Positions 52,890 through 61,600 are shown, counted from the stretch's first letter. The stretch is DNA of 64,000 bases from Bradyrhizobium hereditatis (GCF_020329435.1 NZ_JAGKJK010000013.1:62001-126000), one strand, 5' to 3'. The notes: a model not told the origin generated them from the sequence alone. Program-made: numbers and translations.

Positions 52890-53192
52890 ATCGCCAAATT
52901 GCGCAATCCCCGGGATTTAACTTTGTCATTTCGAAGAAGATTCGCGCAAGCCGCCGGCTGAAAAGTCATCCGGGTGTTGACGTATCGCAACACGTTTGGG
53001 GGCAAGGGGGCTTACGCTTCGATGGCACATCCGTAAAACCCCGGAGAGATTCCCGGATGCCCGGCTTCACCACGCGACTGTTAGCGCTCGCCTGCGTCGC
53101 GCTGCTGCTGCTCGCTGCCACCAGTTGCTTCGCGCAGGCGCTCGAAGGCTCATTCAGCGCCGGTGGTGAGGTAGGGCGTGCAGCAATGCGAA

Positions 53193-53218
53193 GCGGCCCG
53201 GCAGGAATTCCGGGCCGC
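53193..53218 (-). terminator. hairpin after the EYAPG-repeat gene
   Basis: A 9-bp stem (GCGGCCCGG/CCGGGCCGC, 8-nt loop) lies 13 nt past the stop at 53231 on the minus strand; no T tract. Confidence 0.55.
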
Positions 53219-53230
53219 GCTATCGGAAAA

Positions 53231-53476
53231 TCAGTACTTCTTCTTCGCCGCAGATCCGGTTGTCGTCTGCTTGCCGGGCGCGCTCTCCGAACGGCCCTTC
53301 GCGGTCTTCTTCTGATGTCCCGGAGCGTATTCCGACGCACCCGGCGCCGTCGATTTCGTGCTCTTCTGCATCTTCTGTCCGGGAGCGTATTCGGAGGAGC
53401 CCGGAGATTTCGTGCCTTGCGCAAACGCCGAGGTCGCAAGCAGTACGGTCGAAACAGTGATCAATGTCTTCAGCAT
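53231..53476 (-). CDS. small secreted protein with EYAPG repeats
   Basis: 81 residues: signal peptide (about 1-18, cleavage after AFA), then SSEYAPGQKMQK, GASEYAPGHQKK and RSESAPGKQ repeat units in a Lys/Thr-rich sequence. ATG 53476 follows AGGAG. The EcfG promoter upstream makes it a stress-type gene. Function unknown. Confidence 0.75.
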   Translation of the reverse strand: MLKTLITVSTVLLATSAFAQGTKSPGSSEYAPGQKMQKSTKSTAPGASEYAPGHQKKTAKGRSESAPGKQTTTGSAAKKKY

Positions 53477-53504
53477 ATGTTTCTCCTGTTGCAGAGGACC
53501 AAGC

Positions 53505-53529
53505 AACGCTTCGCCCACCATGATGTTCC
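53505..53529 (-). promoter_or_regulatory. EcfG general-stress promoter of the EYAPG-repeat gene
   Basis: On the minus strand, GGAAC (53529-53525), a 16-nt spacer and CGTT (53508-53505), 29 nt before the start codon. Exact match to the consensus. Confidence 0.78.
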
Positions 53530-53984
53530 GCTTTTTCCCGTCTATAGTTGCAGAGCAATGCTGATGAACATGCCTTCATCTTCCGCCAAATCGCATCTTG
53601 AGAAGGCGCGCCGGTCCGACATGTGAGGCCCCGCGCCTGACTATCCGATGGGCAAATCACTTCTGATTTTCAGAAATCGTGTCAAGCCCAAGAATTGCTG
53701 AGAATCAAAAATATTCCGCTTTCGTTCTCACCCAAATCAGCGGCATAACTGCGTCCGTCTCGCCGCAAGATGAGGGGCGCTCGCGAACGTCAGGAACGCG
53801 CGGTGAGATGCGATGGACGTAGATGGCGCGAGAGACGTTGCGCGCCGGAGGCGTACGGTGAAGTCGTGTGGTTCTGGCGCCGTGGTGCTGGCGTTAAGTC
53901 CGAGAGAAGCGAAAGCGTCTTGCGGGCGACGGAGGCAAAAGAGCCGTTCTCCGGGAAGAGCACGAAGTAAGCCGTAAAGCCATT

Positions 53985-54096
53985 GCGCAGGGAAGGCCGG
54001 GATGCTTCCGCCGAACCTGTATGCTCGTGTGCGTGCTTTTTGCGCATAATTGCACACGAGACCGCGGGTGCGGCGCGCACCCGGTCTTCCCTGCGC
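53985..54096. ncRNA. folded RNA-like intergenic element
   Basis: A closing stem of 11 bp, GCGCAGGGAAG (53985-53995) with CTTCCCTGCGC (54086-54096), encloses at least two hairpins: CTCGTGTGC/GCACACGAG (54024-54032/54052-54060) and GGGTGCG/CGCACCC (54066-54072/54076-54082) extended by ACC/GGT. The arms fit a multi-helix junction. The surrounding tract 53.53-54.26 kb has no credible gene. It may be a structured RNA or a dispersed repeat; strand is not known. Confidence 0.45.
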
Positions 54097-54260
54097 CCTC
54101 TGATTTTTGATGGGGGTGAAGAGTTCAAATCACAACTCGCGCAGATGATGCGGCGAGATCGCGAACTGTATTTAAACGTCGTCGTCAACGCATGCGAGCG
54201 TTCTTCTTGAAGCGCTTTTCTGAAGTTATTCTACCCTATCGCCCCAACGCATACTGCGCT

Positions 54261-54477
54261 CTCTCCCCCCTTGCGGGGGAGGGCTGGGGAGAGGGGTAAG
54301 CCACGAGCACCGCCGTTGCCGCCACCCCTCTCCCTAACCCTCTCCCGCAAGGGGAGAGGGAACGCACCTGTCGCGCACGACTAGCTATGATTGAGCTGAT
54401 AAGCCGCGGCGTACTGGATGCCCCGCCGGAGCCTGTCATCGGGCGCGCATTCGCGCGACCCGGTGGCGGGGCATGAC
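54261..54477. repeat. CTCCC-type and GCCCCGC-type palindromic repeats
   Basis: CTCTCCCCCCTTGCGGG and CTCTCCCGCAAGGGGAGAG arms (54261-54361) are followed by a palindrome with GGATGCCCCGCC/GGCGGGGCATG arms (54416-54477). They lie downstream of the ScfR-type gene. Confidence 0.65.
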
Positions 54478-54499
54478 GAGTTATGTTGGGGCGAGCGCC

Positions 54500-55945
54500 T
54501 CACAACTCCCGTGCATTCGAGAACACAAACGACGAAAGCCGCCGCGTGTTCTCGTCCAGGATCAGCGTGCGCGTGATCGGCGGCTCGGCGCGCTGGCTGC
54601 AGTTTTCGCGTTCGCAGAGCCGGCAGTTGACGCCGATCGGCGTGCCCTCGGCCTTCTCCAGATCCATCCCGGCGGCATAGACGAGCTTCGAGGCATGGCG
54701 GATTTCGCACCCCAAACCGATCGCAAAGCGCGGCTGCGGGTGCGGGTGCGGCGCGATCGGCCGGCGCACCATCTGCGCGATCGAGAAGTAGCGCGTGCCG
54801 TCGGGCAGTTCGATCACCTGCTTGAGCAAGCGGTCCGGCGTGTCGAAGGTCGAATGCACGTTCCACAGCGGGCAGGTGCCGCCGAATTTCGAGAACGGGA
54901 ACGTGCCGGAGGAAAATCGCTTGGAGACGTTGCCCGCATTGTCGACGCGCAGCAGGAAGAACGGCACGCCGCGCGCGTTCGGCCGCTGCAGCGTGGTGAG
55001 GCGGTGGCAGACCTGTTCGAAGCCGGCATTGAAGCGCTGCGCCAGCACATGCACATCATAGTTCAGGTTTTCCGCCGCGCTGTGGAACGGCTGATAGGGC
55101 ATCATCACGGCGGCGGCAAAATAATTCGCGAGCGTAATCCGGTAGAGCCGGCGCGGCGTGTCGTCGAGCGGGCCGGCGCGGCTGACGATGCCGTCAATGG
55201 CAGCGCCGCATTCGGCAAGCCCGATCTGCAGCGCAAGTTGAAAGGCGCGGCCCGAGCCGTCGACCAGTTCGGAAATCAGAAGTTGCCGGCGATGACGGTC
55301 GAACCGCCGCAGCGTCTCGCGCATCACGTCGACAGGCATGATGCGGGTGACGATCGAGTGCTTTTCGCGCAGTCGTGCCGCAAGCGCAGCGAACAATTCC
55401 TCGGCGGAGACGTTGAGCTCGTCGCGCAAATTCTCCGCGGCCTGCTCAAGCTCGGGGAAGTAATTGCGGTTGGCCTCGATCAGGTCGCGCACGCGCTCGA
55501 TCGGGTTGGCCTCGAAGCGGGCGCCCTCGTCGCGGTCGGCCATTTGGGCCGCGACCAGCGTCTCGCCGCGGCGTGCCTCGGTATAGGCGGCGTAGAGCCG
55601 CTGCAGAGAGTGCGTCACGCCCGGGCAGAGTTCGGCGAGGTCGCGCAGTTCCTGCTTCGGCACGTCAATCTGGCGGAACAGCGGATCGGAGAAGATCTCG
55701 TTGAGCTCGGCGAAGAACCGATCCTCATCGGCGGTTGCAAGATCGCGCAGATCGAGATCATAGGTCTCCGCCAGCCGCAGCAGGATCTGCGCCGTCACCG
55801 GCCGCTGGTTCCGCTCTATCAGGTTGATATAGCTCGGAGAAATCCCGAGCCCCTCGGCGATCTGGGTCTGCGACAGGCCAAGCTGCTGGCGGATGCGCCG
55901 GAAGCGGGGGCCTACGAAAAGCTTCTTTCCGGTATCGGCGGGCAT
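54500..55945 (-). CDS. ScfR/RamB-type regulator of acetate/short-chain acyl metabolism
   Basis: 481 residues. An XRE helix-turn-helix (about 12-66) is followed by an ImmA/IrrE-like region and a C-terminal short-chain-acyl-CoA-responsive domain with CRLCERENC near the end. Homologues repress or activate isocitrate lyase genes (RamB/ScfR, family knowledge). It is divergent from aceA across a 218-nt region, so control of aceA is likely (inference). Confidence 0.85.
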   Translation of the reverse strand: MPADTGKKLFVGPRFRRIRQQLGLSQTQIAEGLGISPSYINLIERNQRPVTAQILLRLAETYDLDLRDLATADEDRFFAELNEIFSDPLFRQIDVPKQELRDLAELCPGVTHSLQRLYAAYTEARRGETLVAAQMADRDEGARFEANPIERVRDLIEANRNYFPELEQAAENLRDELNVSAEELFAALAARLREKHSIVTRIMPVDVMRETLRRFDRHRRQLLISELVDGSGRAFQLALQIGLAECGAAIDGIVSRAGPLDDTPRRLYRITLANYFAAAVMMPYQPFHSAAENLNYDVHVLAQRFNAGFEQVCHRLTTLQRPNARGVPFFLLRVDNAGNVSKRFSSGTFPFSKFGGTCPLWNVHSTFDTPDRLLKQVIELPDGTRYFSIAQMVRRPIAPHPHPQPRFAIGLGCEIRHASKLVYAAGMDLEKAEGTPIGVNCRLCERENCSQRAEPPITRTLILDENTRRLSSFVFSNAREL

Positions 55946-55974
55946 GGCAGGGTTCCTGACCCGTTTGTGACAAA

Positions 55975-56014
55975 AATTACAAAGTTACATTTGATACAAG
56001 TACCTATGTTACAT
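55975..56014. promoter_or_regulatory. candidate operator between the regulator and aceA
   Basis: GTTACAT occurs twice (55984-55990 and 56008-56014) 24 nt apart in an AT-rich stretch between the two divergent starts. The spacing puts the copies on roughly the same helix face. Binding by the regulator is inferred. Confidence 0.45.
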
Positions 56015-56163
56015 GACATCACCAATAGAAAACAAGGCGTCTATACGAATTTCTGTTTTTCGCGTTTACCTCTCGACACGCATTTCGCAATGCACTGTTA
56101 AGAATGTCGAAGCGTGGCAATGAAAAGCGCCACAGATTTGTCGGCACTGAAAGGATTACGCAC

Positions 56164-57801
56164 ATGAACTACCAGCCACGTGGGCTCAGTGACCGGGCTA
56201 CCCAGCAACCGGCCTCCTATCTGAGCGAGATCAAGGCCGCTGAGGCGCTGCTCGAGACCAAGCCGACCTGGAACGGCGTCACCGCCGAAGCCGTGGCGCG
56301 CATGCGTCTGCAGAACCGCTTCAAGACCGGCCTGGACATCGCGCGGTACACCGCGGCGCTGATGCGCGCCGATATGGCTGCCTATGACGCGGATCCCACC
56401 AAGTACACCCAGTCGCTCGGTTGCTGGCATGGCTTCATCGCGCAGCAGAAGCTGATTTCGGTCAAGAAGCATTTCGGCACGACCGATCGCCGCTATCTGT
56501 ATCTCTCCGGCTGGATGATCGCCGCGCTGCGCTCCGAGTTCGGACCGCTGCCCGACCAGTCGATGCACGAGAAGACCTCGGTGCCGGCGCTGATCGAAGA
56601 GCTCTACACCTTCCTCCGTCAGGCGGATTCCCGTGAACTCAACGATATTTTCCGCGCCCTCGACGCTGCCCGCAAGGAAGGCGACAAGGCGAAGGAAAAG
56701 GCGCTGATCGAGAAGATCGACAACTTCCAGACCCATGTCGTGCCCGTCATCGCCGACATCGACGCTGGCTTCGGCAATGCGGAGGCGACCTATCTGCTCG
56801 CCAAGAAGATGATCGAGGCGGGTGCGTGCGCCCTGCAGATCGAAAATCAGGTCTCCGACGAAAAGCAGTGCGGCCACCAGGACGGCAAGGTGACCGTGCC
56901 GCACGAGGTGTTCCTGGCGAAGATTCGTGCCTGCCGCCATGCTTTCCTCGAGCTCGGCGTCGAAGACGGCATCATCGTGACCCGCACCGACTCGCTCGGC
57001 GCCGGCCTCACGCAGCAGATTGCCGTCAGCCATAAGCCGGGCGACATCGGCGATCAGTACAACAGCTTCCTGGATTGCGAGGAAGTGACGGCCGCCACGG
57101 CCCGGAACGGCGATGTCATCATCAACCAGAACGGCAAGATGATGCGTCCGAAGCGGCTTGCCAGCAACCTCTACCAGTTCCGTCCTGGCACTGGCGAAGA
57201 TCGCTGCGTGCTCGACTGCATCACCTCGCTGCAGAACGGCGCCGATCTCTTGTGGATCGAGACCGAGAAGCCGCATATCGAGCAGATCGCCAAGATGGTC
57301 GACCGCATTCGCGAGGTGATTCCGAACGCGAAGCTGGCCTACAACAACTCGCCCTCGTTTAACTGGACGCTCAACTTCCGTTGGCAGGTGTACGATGCGA
57401 TGAAGGAAGCCGGCAAGGACGTCAGCAAGTACAATCGCGCCGAGCTGATGAAGCCGGAATACGACGACACGCCGCTGGCCATTGAAGCCGACGAGCGCAT
57501 CCGCACGTTCCAGGCCGATTCAGCAAAGCGTGCTGGCATCTTCCACCACCTGATCACGTTGCCGACCTATCACACGGCAGCTCTGTCGACTGACAATCTC
57601 GCGAGGGAGTATTTCGGCGAGCAGGGCATGCTGGGCTATGTGAAGAATGTTCAGCGCCAGGAGATCCGTCAGGGCATCGCCTGCGTCAAGCATCAGAACA
57701 TGGCCGGCTCCGATATCGGCGACGATCACAAGGAATATTTCGCCGGCGAGGCCGCTCTGAAGGCGGGCGGCGTCCACAACACGATGAACCAGTTCGGCTA
57801 A
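56164..57801 (+). CDS. aceA: isocitrate lyase
   Basis: 545 residues. The active-site loop has C236 in KQCGH and the Mg-binding DIDAGFG (198-204). It splits isocitrate to glyoxylate and succinate for the glyoxylate shunt. The length and KQCGH (rather than KKCGH) mark the longer proteobacterial subfamily. ATG 56164 gives this N terminus (MNYQPRGLSD). A 16-bp tandem duplication covers its stop codon. Confidence 0.95.
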   Translation: MNYQPRGLSDRATQQPASYLSEIKAAEALLETKPTWNGVTAEAVARMRLQNRFKTGLDIARYTAALMRADMAAYDADPTKYTQSLGCWHGFIAQQKLISVKKHFGTTDRRYLYLSGWMIAALRSEFGPLPDQSMHEKTSVPALIEELYTFLRQADSRELNDIFRALDAARKEGDKAKEKALIEKIDNFQTHVVPVIADIDAGFGNAEATYLLAKKMIEAGACALQIENQVSDEKQCGHQDGKVTVPHEVFLAKIRACRHAFLELGVEDGIIVTRTDSLGAGLTQQIAVSHKPGDIGDQYNSFLDCEEVTAATARNGDVIINQNGKMMRPKRLASNLYQFRPGTGEDRCVLDCITSLQNGADLLWIETEKPHIEQIAKMVDRIREVIPNAKLAYNNSPSFNWTLNFRWQVYDAMKEAGKDVSKYNRAELMKPEYDDTPLAIEADERIRTFQADSAKRAGIFHHLITLPTYHTAALSTDNLAREYFGEQGMLGYVKNVQRQEIRQGIACVKHQNMAGSDIGDDHKEYFAGEAALKAGGVHNTMNQFG

Positions 57802-57817
57802 GAACCAGTTCGGCTAA
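57786..57817. repeat. 16-bp tandem duplication across the aceA stop
   Basis: GAACCAGTTCGGCTAA occurs twice in direct succession; the first copy ends with the aceA stop codon. Likely slippage or a duplication event; it leaves the gene intact. Confidence 0.95.
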
Positions 57818-57830
57818 CAGGAGACTGACA

Positions 57831-58040
57831 ATGACCAAAGGCAGCAATTTCTGGGTGATCGGCGGCGAGTTCGGTTCGATGAACTTCCACAAGCTCGTCG
57901 AAGGCTCGGCCCAGGTCAGAGGCCCGTTCAAGACCCGCAAGGAAGCCGAAGAGTGCTGGAAGGAGGTCTCGGAAGAGAGCCGCCATAAGGCCGGCGTACG
58001 CTTCTCGATCGTCGAAGAGCCCTCGCGCGTCTCGGCCTGA
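57831..58040 (+). CDS. DUF4170 family protein
   Basis: 69 residues (MTKGSNFWVIGGEFG...VRGPFKTRKEAEECW) matching DUF4170. AGGAG lies before the ATG. It is 29 nt beyond aceA and probably co-transcribed. Function unknown. Confidence 0.88.
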   Translation: MTKGSNFWVIGGEFGSMNFHKLVEGSAQVRGPFKTRKEAEECWKEVSEESRHKAGVRFSIVEEPSRVSA

Positions 58041-58078
58041 CGGCTGCCGATAAGTCTTAGAGGAAGCGCCAACGACAG

Positions 58079-58110
58079 GCGGCCCCATCCGGAAAACCGG
58101 GTGGGGCCGC
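58079..58110 (+). terminator. terminator of the aceA-DUF4170 unit
   Basis: A 14-bp stem (GCGGCCCCATCCGG/CCGGGTGGGGCCGC, AAAA loop, one G-U) 38 nt past the DUF4170 stop, followed by TTGCGATTC. Confidence 0.75.
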
Positions 58111-58125
58111 TTGCGATTCAGTCTT

Positions 58126-58201
58126 CTCCCTCTCCCGCCTGCGGGGGAGGGCCGGGGTGGGGGTCTCGCCACAGACTCAGAACCCGGTCTCAGAACCCGG
58201 T
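58126..58201. repeat. CTCCC-type half-repeat plus 13-bp tandem duplication
   Basis: CCTCTCCCGCCTGCGGGGGAGG is followed by a tandem duplicate CTCAGAACCCGGT (58176-58188, 58189-58201). Confidence 0.75.
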
Positions 58202-58299
58202 GGATCGCTAACCCATTGCAACTAAACGGCCTTTGCGCGCAACATAGTTACTGCTAGGTTAATCGGGCTAACCCCCTCGCAGGATAAAGGCGGCACCCG

Positions 58300-58854
58300 A
58301 TGTCAGACGCGCAAAATACCGCCAGTGAAGCCCGTGATATGCGACCGACGCGGCTGCGCGATGCGCTGCGCCAGGCCCGCATCGAGGCTGCCGATCGCAC
58401 CGGTGTCGTTGTCGAGCTGCGCGATGCCGAAGTCGCCCGGCTCGAGATCCTGAACGAAGCGCTCGATCCCTTGTTCGCCGAAGTGCCGGCGCAGATCGAC
58501 CTGTTCGATCGCGGCGTCAGCCAGGGCGAGACGCCGCGGCTCTGGATCGACGTGGTCGCGCATATCGTGATGGGGCGCGACAAGCGCATCTACCGCTTCG
58601 TGCAGGACACGCGCTTCGGCCGCATCGTGCTCGCCGAGTCGCATGACGTGCCCGTCATCGTTGATGCCGTCACCGGCTATGTCGCGCGCCGCATGATCGA
58701 GCGCGAGCACGCGATGGTGGCGATGCCGGCCGCCGAGCCGCCTGCGGAAAAGAAGCCGCGCCGCCGTGGTCTCGGCATGTTCGTGCTCGGCTTCGTCCTG
58801 GGCGCGGTCGCGCTGTTCGGCCTCGCGCTCTATGCGAGCCTGAACAACTTCTAG
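58300..58854 (+). CDS. bitopic hypothetical protein
   Basis: 184 residues: a soluble N-terminal domain (about 10-140) without a recognised family, a Pro/Ala/Lys linker and one C-terminal membrane helix (about 157-180). A C-tail-anchored arrangement is suggested. Function unknown. An inverted repeat GGTTA-N7-TAACC lies at 58256-58272 in its upstream region. Confidence 0.72.
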   Translation: MSDAQNTASEARDMRPTRLRDALRQARIEAADRTGVVVELRDAEVARLEILNEALDPLFAEVPAQIDLFDRGVSQGETPRLWIDVVAHIVMGRDKRIYRFVQDTRFGRIVLAESHDVPVIVDAVTGYVARRMIEREHAMVAMPAAEPPAEKKPRRRGLGMFVLGFVLGAVALFGLALYASLNNF

Positions 58855-58966
58855 GATCGGCACCTCGGACGGAATTGGCGATACCGGCAGCGACGGCGGT
58901 GGTGGCGCGCCGGCTGCGGCGGTGGCGGGATTTGAGAAAATCGCGCTATCGCATGCCCGAGAACCT

Positions 58967-59857
58967 CTAAAGCAGCGTCGCCTGCTTGATCTGCTTGACC
59001 TTGAAGTCGGCATCGATGGCGCGCACCGTCTGCACGCAGCGCCATCGGTCGCCATCGCGCGCGATCGAAAACAGATTGTACGCCGCGGCCGGATAATGCC
59101 GGTGCGCCAGCGCCGATGCCGATGGCACTCCGACGGCGGGGATCTGGTGGTCGGCGCCTTCGATCCACATCGTCGAATGAATGTGGTCGTGGCCGTGCAG
59201 GACCAGCTCCACGCCGTGCCGTTTAAGCACGGCGCGGAGCGCCTTCGAGTCGGTCAATCGCTTCATCCGCGACGTCGCGTTCAAGGGGTGATGAACCAGC
59301 AGCACCCGAAACATCTCCTCCGGCCGCAATTGCGCAAGCTGGCGCTCGAGGGCATCAAGCTGTGCGCGGCCGAGCCGGCCGGTCGCCATCAGTGGCAGCG
59401 TCGGTACCGCCGAGGAAACCCCGATCAGCGCCAGCGGCCCGCGCCGGCGCAGGAATGGAAACCGCGGGCCATCCACCTCGGCATCGCCCTTCAGATACTT
59501 CTCGAATGTTCCACCGAAATGATGCCGCGTCGCCCGCACATAGGCATCGTGATTGCCGGGAACGACGGTGACCTGCTGCGGCGTGCCGATGCTTTCAAGC
59601 CAGGCCTGAGCCGGGGTGAACTCGGCCTCGAGCGCCAGATTGACGAGATCGCCGGTCACTGCAATGTGGTCCGGCCGTTGCGCCTGCATGTCGGCGACCA
59701 GGGCGTCCAGCACCTCGCGGCGGTGATATTTGTGGCGGTTGCGGATCCAGTTGATATAGCCGAGCGCACGCTTGCCGGCGAGGTCGCGCAGCCGCGCCGC
59801 CGGCAAAGGCGGCAGATGCGGATCGGACAGATGCGCCAGCGTGAAGGTATCAGTCAT
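58967..59857 (-). CDS. metallophosphoesterase
   Basis: 296 residues with the calcineurin-like motifs in order: DPHL near the N terminus (SDPHL), GDLVN, GNHDA, then HH-P and GHDH late in the chain. It uses two metals to hydrolyse a phosphoester; the natural substrate is unknown. It is divergent from the Nudix gene. Confidence 0.9.
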   Translation of the reverse strand: MTDTFTLAHLSDPHLPPLPAARLRDLAGKRALGYINWIRNRHKYHRREVLDALVADMQAQRPDHIAVTGDLVNLALEAEFTPAQAWLESIGTPQQVTVVPGNHDAYVRATRHHFGGTFEKYLKGDAEVDGPRFPFLRRRGPLALIGVSSAVPTLPLMATGRLGRAQLDALERQLAQLRPEEMFRVLLVHHPLNATSRMKRLTDSKALRAVLKRHGVELVLHGHDHIHSTMWIEGADHQIPAVGVPSASALAHRHYPAAAYNLFSIARDGDRWRCVQTVRAIDADFKVKQIKQATLL

Positions 59858-59952
59858 TCGCGCTCTGCCACATTCCCTGTGCTATAGAGCCGTCGCACGA
59901 TCATGTCGGCGATATAAGGATCAAACGTGACACCTGTCCATCCGAGGCTTGC

Positions 59953-60441
59953 GTGACGGCGCTGCAGCACTTGCGAGAACGTTTCGAACCACAGTTGCGG
60001 CGGGTGTTTCATCTCTACTGGCGGATGGCCCGCGGCATGACGCTGGGGGTTCGTGGCGTCGTCCTCGATGACGAGAACCGGGTGTTTCTGGTCCGCCACA
60101 GCTACGTCGCGGGCTGGCATCTGCCGGGCGGTGGCGTCGAGGTCGGCGAGACCTTTCTCGACGCGCTGCGGCGGGAGCTGGTCGAGGAGGGGCGGATTGA
60201 ACTGACCGGCGAGCCGGCGCTGCACGGCCTGTTTTTCAACAGCCACGTTTCCCGCCGCGACCACGTCGCCGTTTATATTGTGAGGCAATTCCGGCAGGAT
60301 CGCGTGCCGGAGCCTAATCGCGAGATTGTGGAATGCGGATTTTATGCCGCGGGTGCGCTGCCGGCGGAGACGACCAGGGGGACGCGGCTGCGGATCGCGG
60401 AAGTTCTCGATGGCGTGGCTCCAATGGCGACCTGGCGCTAG
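59953..60441 (+). CDS. Nudix hydrolase
   Basis: 162 residues. The Nudix box is GGGVEVGETFLDALRRELVEEG (near residues 58-79), matching the G-x5-E-x7-REUxEExGU consensus. Start is GTG 59953. It hydrolyses an X-linked nucleoside diphosphate; target unknown. It opens a plus-strand run with two glycosyltransferase-type genes and a GNAT gene. Confidence 0.86.
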   Translation: MTALQHLRERFEPQLRRVFHLYWRMARGMTLGVRGVVLDDENRVFLVRHSYVAGWHLPGGGVEVGETFLDALRRELVEEGRIELTGEPALHGLFFNSHVSRRDHVAVYIVRQFRQDRVPEPNREIVECGFYAAGALPAETTRGTRLRIAEVLDGVAPMATWR

Positions 60442-60457
60442 GGGCGATCAGGCAAAA

Positions 60458-61600
60458 ATGAAATTCCTGAAGATCCTTTGCGCGATTGGCTTCCTCGTCG
60501 TACTGGCAAGCAACATCTGGTCGATATCCGGTTGGATTGAAGCCCGCGGCGTCTATGACGATATCTGCTACCTGCGGCAGGCGCATCTGTTCGACAGATT
60601 TGGTCTTCGTGGCATCGACACCAACATTACCTTTGACGACGATCACTATCTCAAGAACAAGTTGAAGGAGATCGACTTTCCGGAATGGAATGATGTGAAG
60701 CGAGCTCCTTGCCACACTTGGAACGCCAGTGCGGATAAACACGTACTGCAATATCCGCCCGGGACCGGCTTCATTCTGTCGCTGTTTCCCGCCGGATTTC
60801 GGGTCATCCCGCTCTATATATTGACGTCAGTCGTCGCTGTCGGCTTTTCACTCCTCGCGTTGACCTTAGCGTCTACAGTCTATCGACTGATTCTTGTTGC
60901 GGCGTTTGGGGACAGTGCGATCTATCTGATGATCAATCCGGCGAAGGCCAGCTATTCTGTAGCGCCGACGATGATGATTTGCGCGCTGGCGGGTTTTCTG
61001 ACGGCCAAGCTCTTCATGCAACCATCGCGGCATCGGTTCGCCCTGTGGGCGGTGATCGGTTTGCTGATCGGCCTCTCCGTCAACTTCCGTCTGGCCAACC
61101 TGTTTCTGGCGGCCGGCTATTGCCTGTATCTTGCCGGCGCGTTCCTGCTGGCGCGAAGCAAGGAGACCTTCCTGCAGGGAACCGCGTTCGGCATCGCCTT
61201 CCTGATCGGGATGGTGCCCACCCTGATTGCAAACGCGATCAACGCAGGTAGTCCGTTCTCGACCACTTATGGCGGCGTCGACGTTGCGCCGCCCGAGCTG
61301 AAGGCAGATGTGGTCTTAAGCTATCTCGTTGACGTTCAATTCACCTTGTTGGCGATCTCGGTGGTCTGGACCGCCTGGCTGTGGCGTGTCGATCGGGACC
61401 GCGCCCGGCAGATCGCCGTTCTGGTTGCCGTAAACCTTGCGGTAAACCTGATTTTCTTCATGACCCATCCGATTTTTACGCCATATTATATCATTCCGAT
61501 CGACATGCTTTCCCTCTGGACCCTGCTGTTCGCAACGCTCAAGTTGCGCAGCGAACGGGCCGCCGCTTGCGCGGCCTTTCCTCAACCGGCTAGCGCCTGA
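60458..61600 (+). CDS. polytopic membrane protein, glycosyltransferase-family-39-like
   Basis: 380 residues with about nine membrane segments. An early acidic motif (YDDICYLRQ) in the first large loop resembles the catalytic region of GT-C glycosyltransferases such as GT39/GT83. Lack of confident motifs keeps the assignment tentative. It begins 16 nt after the Nudix gene. A GT2-type enzyme gene follows, so together they may lengthen or decorate a surface glycan. Confidence 0.65.
   Translation: MKFLKILCAIGFLVVLASNIWSISGWIEARGVYDDICYLRQAHLFDRFGLRGIDTNITFDDDHYLKNKLKEIDFPEWNDVKRAPCHTWNASADKHVLQYPPGTGFILSLFPAGFRVIPLYILTSVVAVGFSLLALTLASTVYRLILVAAFGDSAIYLMINPAKASYSVAPTMMICALAGFLTAKLFMQPSRHRFALWAVIGLLIGLSVNFRLANLFLAAGYCLYLAGAFLLARSKETFLQGTAFGIAFLIGMVPTLIANAINAGSPFSTTYGGVDVAPPELKADVVLSYLVDVQFTLLAISVVWTAWLWRVDRDRARQIAVLVAVNLAVNLIFFMTHPIFTPYYIIPIDMLSLWTLLFATLKLRSERAAACAAFPQPASA

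Larger units (their letters stand above)
53057..53626 (+). other. ORF start with signal peptide, overlapping an opposite gene
   Basis: MPGFTTRLLALACVALLLLAA... starts at ATG 53057 with a GGAGAG ribosome site and a clear signal peptide to about residue 26. From about 53190 the frame becomes the shadow of the minus-strand EYAPG-repeat gene, so only its first 40 codons look like coding sequence. It may be a truncated secreted protein gene. No independent support. Confidence 0.3.

Noticed and set aside
53790..54188. Minus-strand ORF in the tract with the folded element
   Set aside because: Overlaps perfect RNA-like stems on both strands and has no ribosome site; treated as non-coding.
54473..56101. 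Long plus-strand ORF opposite the ScfR-type regulator
   Set aside because: Low-complexity Arg/Leu-rich translation; the minus-strand frame has HTH and acyl-regulator domains.
56098..57276. Minus-strand ORF opposite isocitrate lyase
   Set aside because: Antisense shadow of aceA.
58256..58272. CtrA-type site before the bitopic protein gene
   Set aside because: The TTAA/TAAC halves are there but the spacing is 5-6, not the 7 nt of the consensus.
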